This document shows positions 1 through 4,156 of a stretch of DNA of 5,230 bases, piece by piece (position 1 is the first letter of the stretch; every line of letters starts with the position of its first letter). The stretch spans positions 1 through 5,230 of the forward strand of contig JAFAMK010000073.1 in assembly GCA_019233415.1 (NCBI GenBank), given 5' to 3'. Position numbers and translations under genes: made by a program. Origin of the DNA: Vulcanimicrobiota bacterium. Lineage in GTDB: Bacteria; Vulcanimicrobiota; Vulcanimicrobiia; Vulcanimicrobiales; Vulcanimicrobiaceae. The notes below the pieces were generated by a model that was not told the origin of the DNA, ran no database searches, and worked only from the letters and a program-made list of their open reading frames with translations.

Positions 1-356
1 CCGCCACGACCAACATCGACCTCGAGAACATGTCGGGCAACGATGTCGAGGGCTGCGCCGGCTTCGGTGGAACGGTCGACAACCACACCGGGCGCGTGAT
101 CGGTGCGGCGCTGCTCTCCAGCATCATCGCGACGGCGTACCAGCTCACGCAGCCGCAGAACCAGACGGTCCTGACGATCCCCAACGCCGGCCAGATAGCG
201 CAGCAGCAGACCGCGCAGCAGATCACGCAAGTCACGAACAACCTGATCAACAAGCAGCTCAACATCCCGCCGGTCGTGTACGTTCCGAAGGGCTACCCGT
301 TCTTGGTCGTCGTCGACCGCGACATCGTCTTCCCCGGCGCGTACCGGCGGTACTGA
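1..356 (+). CDS. virB10: VirB10/TrbI-family type IV secretion protein, C-terminal part (5' end outside window)
   Basis: This is the last 117 codons of a gene that begins upstream; the frame starts at position 3 and ends with TGA at 354-356. VirB10/TrbI proteins span the Gram-negative envelope: the N-terminus sits in the inner membrane and the C-terminal beta-barrel domain forms the outer-membrane core complex with VirB7 and VirB9. Three visible features match the family C-terminus: a G-x-AG-x2-G-x-VDNH element (around 51-85), followed by a small-residue helical stretch GAALLSSIIATAY; a Gln-rich helical segment with an imperfect five-residue repeat (AQQQT/AQQIT, about 198-227), where the family has its outer-membrane antenna helices; and the closing motif LNIPPVVYVPKGY then VVVDRDIVFP. 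A VirB1-type gene follows after 3 nt, which supports a secretion or conjugation locus. Whether it serves DNA transfer or protein export cannot be told from this fragment. Confidence 0.9.
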   Translation, partial: ATTNIDLENMSGNDVEGCAGFGGTVDNHTGRVIGAALLSSIIATAYQLTQPQNQTVLTIPNAGQIAQQQTAQQITQVTNNLINKQLNIPPVVYVPKGYPFLVVVDRDIVFPGAYRRY

Positions 357-359
357 GCG

Positions 360-1157
360 GTGGCAGCACACGCGGCGGCACTCGCGCTCAGCACGCTCCT
401 CGCGCGCTGCGCGCCGAACGTCGGCGCGCGCACGATGGGTGCGATCGTCGCCGTCGAGAGCGGCGGCGAGCAGCTCGCGATCCACGACAACACCGACCGG
501 CGCGCGCTGCACCCGCCGAACCTCGCCACCGCCCTCGGCTGGGCGAACTACCTGCTCGTGCACCGGCACTCGATCGACCTCGGGCTCGCACAGATCAACA
601 ACGCGAACCTGCCGCGCCTGGGGATCACCGTGCGCGGCGCGTTCGACCCGTGCACGAACCTGCGCGGCGCGTCGGAGATTCTCTCGTACGACTACGGCCG
701 TGCGACGGACTTGTTCGGGCCCGGTCAGTTCGCGCTGCGCCACGCGCTCGCAGCGTACAACTCCGGCAGCCTGTTCGCCGGGCGCGACTACGTCGAACGC
801 ATCCTGCTCGCTGCCGGGATCGATCCGCAGGACGACGAGCGCGTTCCCGACCTCGACGGCCGCCCGGTCGCGGCGCGACCTGCACCGCCGCCCGCGCGCG
901 TCGTCGTCGCGCGCCATGCCGCGCCGGCGCGCCCGCCTTCGCACGGCATTACGCCGGCGGCGTCACCGATCGTGCCGCAGAACGCGGGAATTCTCGTGCG
1001 CGTCGATCGCGTCGCGCTGCCGGCGCCGCAGCCCGAGGCTGCGGACGCCGACGCGCCGATCATGTTGAAGTGGTCGCGCGACCGCGACGCGAACCCGCCG
1101 GCGCCCGTCAGCGCGACAAGTGCTGGGGTTCCGCTGCCGAAACCGGTGCAGCACTAG
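360..1157 (+). CDS. virB1: VirB1-like lytic transglycosylase of a type IV secretion system
   Basis: A 265-residue protein whose first 153 residues form an SLT/lysozyme-like domain that cleaves peptidoglycan glycan strands, locally opening the wall for secretion-complex assembly. The likely catalytic Glu is E33 in VAVESGG. The motifs DLGLAQINNANL (73-84), FDPCTNLRGASEIL (95-108) and AAYNSGS (131-137) are typical of VirB1-type enzymes. C17 and C98 lie where VirB1-like domains often carry cysteines. Residues 154-265 are rich in Pro, Ala and Arg and probably disordered; Agrobacterium VirB1 releases a C-terminal piece (VirB1*), but whether this tail is processed is unknown. The start is GTG at 360: the upstream in-frame stop is the virB10 TGA at 354-356, and the next Met (M26) would cut into the domain. 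SD-like GGCGG lies at 346-350. No classical signal peptide is visible, since the domain begins almost at residue 1. The 3' end overlaps the opposing gene by 50 bp. Confidence 0.88.
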   Translation: MAAHAAALALSTLLARCAPNVGARTMGAIVAVESGGEQLAIHDNTDRRALHPPNLATALGWANYLLVHRHSIDLGLAQINNANLPRLGITVRGAFDPCTNLRGASEILSYDYGRATDLFGPGQFALRHALAAYNSGSLFAGRDYVERILLAAGIDPQDDERVPDLDGRPVAARPAPPPARVVVARHAAPARPPSHGITPAASPIVPQNAGILVRVDRVALPAPQPEAADADAPIMLKWSRDRDANPPAPVSATSAGVPLPKPVQH

Positions 1158-1923
1158 CGACCGCTCGCGCACGCGAGAGCCGGTCTTCGATGACGATCTC
1201 GGTCACCGGATGGCGCAGCAGCAAACGCAGGGCGTTGTCGGTCGTGCGGATGCGGCCGTGCGTCGGCGCGACCGCGTGGTCGTTGGCGGGGAAGTCGTGC
1301 CGCTCGCCGTCGGGCGTCGCGATGACGAGCCGCTGCAGGCTGCGATGGAACGTCGCGACCGTCGTGCCGGGCGGACCGACGGGGACCGGTGCGCTAGACA
1401 CCGCGTGCGGATCGGTGAACGAGCCGATGAGGTGGGGCTGTTCGTGCGTGTCGTGGTGCGCATGGCGGCGGTTGATCTGCGCGCGCAGCGATCCCACGCG
1501 GCGTTCGACCGCGTCGGCGTAACCGAGGATTTCGCCGTCCGGGAAGCGCGTGCGCGTTCCGACCGCATGCGGGCTGCCGGCGTTGTACATCGAGAGCGCT
1601 TCGTGCATGTTGCCGTGCCGGATGCGCAGGTTGTCGCTCAGCATCCGCGCCGCGACGTCGGCCGCATACGCCGGGTCGCTCGCGGCCCGGTCGAGCTCGG
1701 CCTGCGCGCGCGGGGTCTGGCCCGGCCGGTTCTGATCGTCGAGCTGGAAGATGCCGTAGCCGTGACCGTGGTCGCCGCGGCCGTTGCGGTCGAGCGCCCG
1801 GCCGAAGTCGCTCTCTTGCTGGGCGACGGCGGCGAGAAGAACGGGGTCGAGGTGGTAGCGCGCCGCCGCCGCGGCGATCTCCGCGCCGTGGGGAATTCCC
1901 GGCAGCGGGTTGGGCTGGTCCAT
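1108..1923 (-). CDS. Lysozyme/lytic transglycosylase-like protein with unknown C-terminal half
   Basis: A 271-residue protein on the minus strand. Residues 10-117 resemble a lysozyme-like/SLT fold: a helix leading to AAVAQQESDFG with probable catalytic Glu E37, then GDHGHGYGIFQLD (50-62), similar to the glycine-rich turn of goose-type lysozyme and transglycosylase domains, and SMYNAGS (111-117), the conserved late motif. This predicts cleavage of peptidoglycan. Residues about 118-271 are not recognised; they include a His-rich patch (RRHAHHDTHEQ) and a possible small beta-rich segment (RLVIATPDGERHDF). There is no signal peptide or membrane segment, so export would need a type IV route, phage-like lysis or another path. 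Start ATG at 1923 is preferred over an ATG 26 codons upstream because AGGAG sits 5 nt before it. The gene converges on the virB1-like gene and overlaps its last 50 bp. It could be a secreted effector, a second secretion-associated muramidase or a phage-derived enzyme; I cannot choose among these. Confidence 0.8.
   Translation of the reverse strand: MDQPNPLPGIPHGAEIAAAAARYHLDPVLLAAVAQQESDFGRALDRNGRGDHGHGYGIFQLDDQNRPGQTPRAQAELDRAASDPAYAADVAARMLSDNLRIRHGNMHEALSMYNAGSPHAVGTRTRFPDGEILGYADAVERRVGSLRAQINRRHAHHDTHEQPHLIGSFTDPHAVSSAPVPVGPPGTTVATFHRSLQRLVIATPDGERHDFPANDHAVAPTHGRIRTTDNALRLLLRHPVTEIVIEDRLSRARAVASAAPVSAAEPQHLSR
1160..1184 (+). terminator. Hairpin just after the virB1-like stop codon, possible terminator
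   Basis: ACCG (1160-1163) pairs with CGGT (1181-1184), and CTCGC (1164-1168) with GCGAG (1173-1177) around a GCAC loop; AGC (1178-1180) bulges. It begins 3 nt after the TAG of the virB1-like gene, where a terminator would be expected, but no T-run follows. It also lies inside the coding sequence of the opposing gene, so the repeat may be chance in GC-rich DNA. Confidence 0.25.
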
Positions 1924-1928
1924 GCGTG

Positions 1929-1933
1929 CTCCT
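1929..1933 (-). promoter_or_regulatory. Ribosome binding site that sets the lysozyme-like gene start
   Basis: Minus-strand AGGAG lies 5 nt before the ATG at 1923. The longer reading frame's ATG at 2001 has no comparable site and would overlap the rightward promoter, so this motif decides the start. Confidence 0.75.
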
Positions 1934-1958
1934 GAGGGCGTCGACGGGTTCCGCCGCT

Positions 1959-1964
1959 CGTATA
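1959..1964 (-). promoter_or_regulatory. Possible -10 element for the leftward lysozyme-like gene
   Basis: On the minus strand the hexamer TATACG lies about 36 nt before the ATG at 1923, which would give a short leader of roughly 30 nt. It stands out in otherwise GC-rich DNA. No convincing -35 hexamer is found 16-19 nt upstream, so this is a weak candidate. Confidence 0.3.
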
Positions 1965-1991
1965 CCCTCCGGGCGAACTCGGCGTACATGC

Positions 1992-2021
1992 TTGACGTCA
2001 CTTGTTGGCTTTCGGTACACT
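1992..2021 (+). promoter_or_regulatory. Sigma70-type promoter for tRNA-Gly (possibly also tig-clpP-clpX)
   Basis: TTGACG (1992-1997) and TACACT (2016-2021) are separated by 18 bp, a near-consensus -35/-10 pair. Transcription would start near 2027-2028, about 38 nt before the tRNA. The bases after the -10 (CCGAGGG) are GC-rich; such discriminators are typical of stable-RNA promoters under stringent control, which is an inference here. The -35 overlaps a perfect palindrome TGACGTCA (1993-2000). No other promoter is evident before tig. Confidence 0.62.
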
Positions 2022-2032
2022 CCGAGGGTTCG

Positions 2033-2061
2033 CGCCGGCTGCCTCGAAACGAGGTCCGGCG
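2033..2061 (+). other. Leader hairpin just upstream of tRNA-Gly
   Basis: An inverted repeat folds into two stacked stems: outer CGCCGG (2033-2038) with CCGGCG (2056-2061), inner CCTCG (2042-2046) with CGAGG (2050-2054), loop AAA, and a small asymmetric internal loop (CTG opposite T). It ends 4 nt before the mature tRNA 5' end. It lies wholly between the predicted transcription start and the tRNA, so it would be in the precursor RNA. There is no T-run, so it is not a standard terminator. A role in RNase P processing, or in protecting the precursor 5' end, is speculation. Confidence 0.5.
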
Positions 2062-2065
2062 GTTC

Positions 2066-2140
2066 GCGGAAGTAGCTCAGCGGTAGAGCATCGCCTTGCC
2101 AAGGCGAGGGTCGCGAGTTCAAATCTCGTCTTCCGCTCCA
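2066..2140 (+). tRNA. tRNA-Gly (anticodon GCC)
   Basis: A complete cloverleaf is visible. The acceptor stem GCGGAAG (2066-2072) pairs perfectly with CTTCCGC (2130-2136). The D-arm is GCTC/GAGC (2075-2078, 2086-2089) and contains AGCGGTA. The anticodon stem TCGCC/GGCGA (2091-2095, 2103-2107) holds the loop TTGCCAA, with anticodon GCC at 2098-2100. The variable region is GGGTC. The T-arm GCGAG/CTCGT (2113-2117, 2125-2129) has the loop TTCAAAT and one G-T wobble. The discriminator is T2137 and the CCA end is encoded (2138-2140). It reads GGC and GGU glycine codons; GGC is heavily used in this window. No introns or disruptions are seen. It is transcribed in the same direction as tig, 62 nt upstream of the tig start. 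Confidence 0.97.
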
Positions 2141-2151
2141 GTTTCTCGTAC

Positions 2152-2175
2152 GACGGCGGGCGATGGCCCGCCGTC
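2152..2175 (+). terminator. Perfect GC-rich hairpin between tRNA-Gly and tig (terminator or processing stem)
   Basis: GACGGCGGGC (2152-2161) pairs without mismatch with GCCCGCCGTC (2166-2175) across a GATG loop. It starts 11 nt after the tRNA CCA. Such a stem could terminate the tRNA transcript or define its 3' trailer. However, the following bases (ACCGCTTCCGG) contain no T-run, so as an intrinsic terminator it is non-canonical and may leak or attenuate into tig. It ends 9 nt before the tig ribosome binding site. Confidence 0.45.
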
Positions 2176-2184
2176 ACCGCTTCC

Positions 2185-2189
2185 GGAGG
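2185..2189 (+). promoter_or_regulatory. Ribosome binding site for tig (long spacing)
   Basis: GGAGG is the only strong Shine-Dalgarno sequence upstream of tig. It lies 13 nt before GTG 2203, longer than usual. No ATG, GTG or TTG occurs in frame between them, so the site together with family alignment supports GTG 2203 as the start, perhaps with less than optimal initiation. Confidence 0.6.
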
Positions 2190-2202
2190 TTTCGCCGTTC
2201 TC

Positions 2203-3510
2203 GTGCCCTCGACGCTGAAGACGCTCGACCCGACGCAGGTCGAGCTCGAGATCAGCATCACGCCGGAAGAATACGACGCGGCGCAAGATGCTGCGTTCCG
2301 CAAGCTCGCGCGCAACGCGAAGATCCCGGGTTTCCGGCCGGGCAAGGTGCCGCGCAAGATTTTCGAGAGCACGTACGGCAGCGCGACGATCCTCGAGCGC
2401 GCGCTCGACGACCTGTTGAACGCGAAGTATCCGGCGGCGCTCGAAGAGCACGGGATCGAGCCGCTCACGCGCCCGAACGTCGAGCTGGTTGCGACCGAAG
2501 AAGGCCAGCCGCCGATCTTCAAGGCGGTCGTCGCGGTCCGCCCGGAGTTCGAACCGAAGGACTACGTCGGCATCGAGATCAGCGACGTCCCCGAGACCGC
2601 GAGCGACGACGAGCTGGACCGCACGCTCGAGCAGATGCGGCGCGACGCCGCGACGCTCGTCCCGGTCGACCGGCCGGCGCAGCTCGGCGACACCGTGACG
2701 ATGGACTACGCGGGCACGGTCGACGGCGTCGCGTTCGACGGCGGGACCGCGAGCGGTCAGGAGACCGAGCTGCAGGAAGGCCGGTTCATCCCGGGCTTCG
2801 TCGCGGGGATCGTCGGGATGCGCGCGGGTGAAACGAAGGAGGTCGCGGTGACCTTCCCCGACCCGTACGCCAGCGCCGACCTGGCCGGGAAGGACGCGGT
2901 CTTCACGATCACTGTCCACGAGGTCAAGGAGCCGGAGCTGCCCGAGCTCGACGACGAGCTGGCGAAGCGCATCTCGCCGAAGACCGAGACGGTCGACGCG
3001 CTCAAGGCCGAGGTCAAGCGCCGGCTCGACGAGACGGTCAAGCGCAACGCGCGCCGCCGGCTCACCGGCGAGGTCATCGACACGCTGCTGGCGACCAACG
3101 ACTTCCCGCTCCCGGCCGTTCTCGTCGAGCGCGAGACGGATGCGCTGCTCGACGAGTCGCGCCAGTACGTCGCGCGGGCCGGATTAACGTGGGGCGACTA
3201 CCTCACCCAAAGCGGCAAGAGCGAGGCCGAGTTGCGCGAGGGATTCCGGCCCGAAGCCGAACGACGTGTCAAGACGACCCTGCTCGTCGAAGCGATCGCT
3301 AAGAAGGAAAGCATTCAAGCGACCCAGGCCGACGTGGAGGCCGAGCTGGCGGCGTTGTCCGCTCAGTACGGCCAGCCGCGGGAGCGGATCGTCGAGGCGT
3401 TGCAGTCGAACGTGGCGGCGCTGATCGACGGCATCGTGCGGACGAAGACCATGGACCGGCTGATCGAGCAGGCGAAGCGGGTCCCCGCAACTGAAGTCGC
3501 AGCCGAATAG
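2203..3510 (+). CDS. tig: Trigger factor, ribosome-associated chaperone and peptidyl-prolyl isomerase
   Basis: A 435-residue protein, close to the 432 of E. coli. Trigger factor docks on ribosomal protein L23 at the tunnel exit and shields and helps fold nascent chains in the cytoplasm. The N-terminal ribosome-binding domain (about 1-115) carries the docking signature GFRPGKVP at 43-50, with F44 and R45 at the same numbers as E. coli. The FKBP-type isomerase domain (about 158-245) shows GDTVTMDYAG, GVAFDGG and the core IPGFVAGIVGMRAGE (196-210), then FPDPY. The rest is the helical, charged C-terminal chaperone domain. The start is GTG 2203: the frame is open far upstream but there runs through the tRNA and both hairpins, and starting at 2203 aligns the N-terminus with the family. 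The stop is TAG at 3508-3510; clpP follows after 16 nt, so the two are probably cotranscribed. Confidence 0.98.
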   Translation: MPSTLKTLDPTQVELEISITPEEYDAAQDAAFRKLARNAKIPGFRPGKVPRKIFESTYGSATILERALDDLLNAKYPAALEEHGIEPLTRPNVELVATEEGQPPIFKAVVAVRPEFEPKDYVGIEISDVPETASDDELDRTLEQMRRDAATLVPVDRPAQLGDTVTMDYAGTVDGVAFDGGTASGQETELQEGRFIPGFVAGIVGMRAGETKEVAVTFPDPYASADLAGKDAVFTITVHEVKEPELPELDDELAKRISPKTETVDALKAEVKRRLDETVKRNARRRLTGEVIDTLLATNDFPLPAVLVERETDALLDESRQYVARAGLTWGDYLTQSGKSEAELREGFRPEAERRVKTTLLVEAIAKKESIQATQADVEAELAALSAQYGQPRERIVEALQSNVAALIDGIVRTKTMDRLIEQAKRVPATEVAAE

Positions 3511-3526
3511 GTCACGGAGGACGCAC

Positions 3527-4147
3527 ATGGGACACCTGGTACCGATGGTCGTCGAGCAGAGCGCGCGCGGAGAACGCGCGTACGACATCTACTCGCGCCT
3601 GCTCAAGGAACGGATCATCTTCGTCCACGGACCGATCGACGACGGGATGGCCTCCCTCGTCATCGCGCAGCTCCTCTTCCTGGAGCGCGAGGATGCCGAT
3701 AAGGACATCGATATGTACATCAACAGCCCGGGCGGGTCCGTTACCGCCGGGCTCGCGATCTATGACACGATGCAGCTCATCAAGCCGGACGTCGCGACGA
3801 TCTGCGCCGGGATGGCTGCGTCGATGGCCTCGGTCCTCTTGACAGGCGGCGCGAAGACCAAGCGCTACGCCCTGCCCTACTCGAAGATCCTCATCCACCA
3901 ACCCTGGGTCCAGCAGGTGGGTGGGCAGGCCACGGACATCGAAATTCACGCGCGTGACCTGATCGCGACGCGGCGCTCCCTGGCGGGCATCTACGAGACG
4001 ACGACGGGGAAGCCGGTCGAGCAGATTCTGAAGGACATCGAGCGCGATTACTACATGACGGCGCAAGAGGCGCTGGACTACGGGATCGTGGACCAGGTGT
4101 TCACCAAAGAGAACCGGACCGTCTCGCCCAATTCGCCAAGCCTGTAG
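3527..4147 (+). CDS. clpP: ATP-dependent Clp protease proteolytic subunit ClpP
   Basis: A 206-residue cytoplasmic serine peptidase that forms the tetradecameric barrel fed by ClpX (or ClpA/ClpC). The catalytic triad is visible: S99 in GMAASMAS, H124 in ILIHQPW and D174 in DIERDYY. The substrate-binding INSPGGSVTAG (65-75) and handle-region GQATDIEIHA (133-142) are intact. One extra residue lies after HQPW compared with E. coli. The N-terminus begins GHLVPMVVEQ, matching the start of mature E. coli ClpP, so this subunit appears to lack the 14-residue propeptide and only Met removal may be needed. Start ATG 3527 has a strong GGAGG at 3516-3520, 6 nt away. It sits between tig and clpX with a 9-nt gap to clpX, the standard arrangement for coupled supply of protease and unfoldase. 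Confidence 0.98.
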   Translation: MGHLVPMVVEQSARGERAYDIYSRLLKERIIFVHGPIDDGMASLVIAQLLFLEREDADKDIDMYINSPGGSVTAGLAIYDTMQLIKPDVATICAGMAASMASVLLTGGAKTKRYALPYSKILIHQPWVQQVGGQATDIEIHARDLIATRRSLAGIYETTTGKPVEQILKDIERDYYMTAQEALDYGIVDQVFTKENRTVSPNSPSL

Positions 4148-4156
4148 GTCGACCGC

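Noticed and set aside
198..221. Short repeat GCGCAGCAG occurring twice with a 15-bp period
   Set aside because: It encodes a Gln/Ala-rich helix of VirB10 (AQQQT/AQQIT) and is explained by the protein sequence; too short for a functional DNA repeat.
650..1522. 290-codon plus-strand frame spanning the virB1-like gene and beyond
   Set aside because: Arg-rich low-complexity translation in the wrong frame of a gene with clear SLT motifs; an artefact of GC-rich DNA.
1120..1935. 271-codon open frame on the plus strand opposite the lysozyme-like gene
   Set aside because: It has no recognisable motif and no good start. The minus strand carries catalytic-type motifs and a well-placed AGGAG, so the minus strand is the coding one.
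2066..2140. tRNA-Gly as the attachment site of an integrated conjugative element carrying the virB genes
   Set aside because: Integrated elements usually lie on the 3' side of the intact tRNA, but the secretion genes lie on its 5' side. No integrase and no second copy of the tRNA 3' end is visible in the window. The other element boundary could be outside, so this is not excluded for the wider locus.
2002..2202. Upstream extension of the trigger factor frame by 67 codons
   Set aside because: The extension would translate through the tRNA-Gly and both hairpins and has no counterpart in the family. GTG 2203 gives the normal N-terminus.
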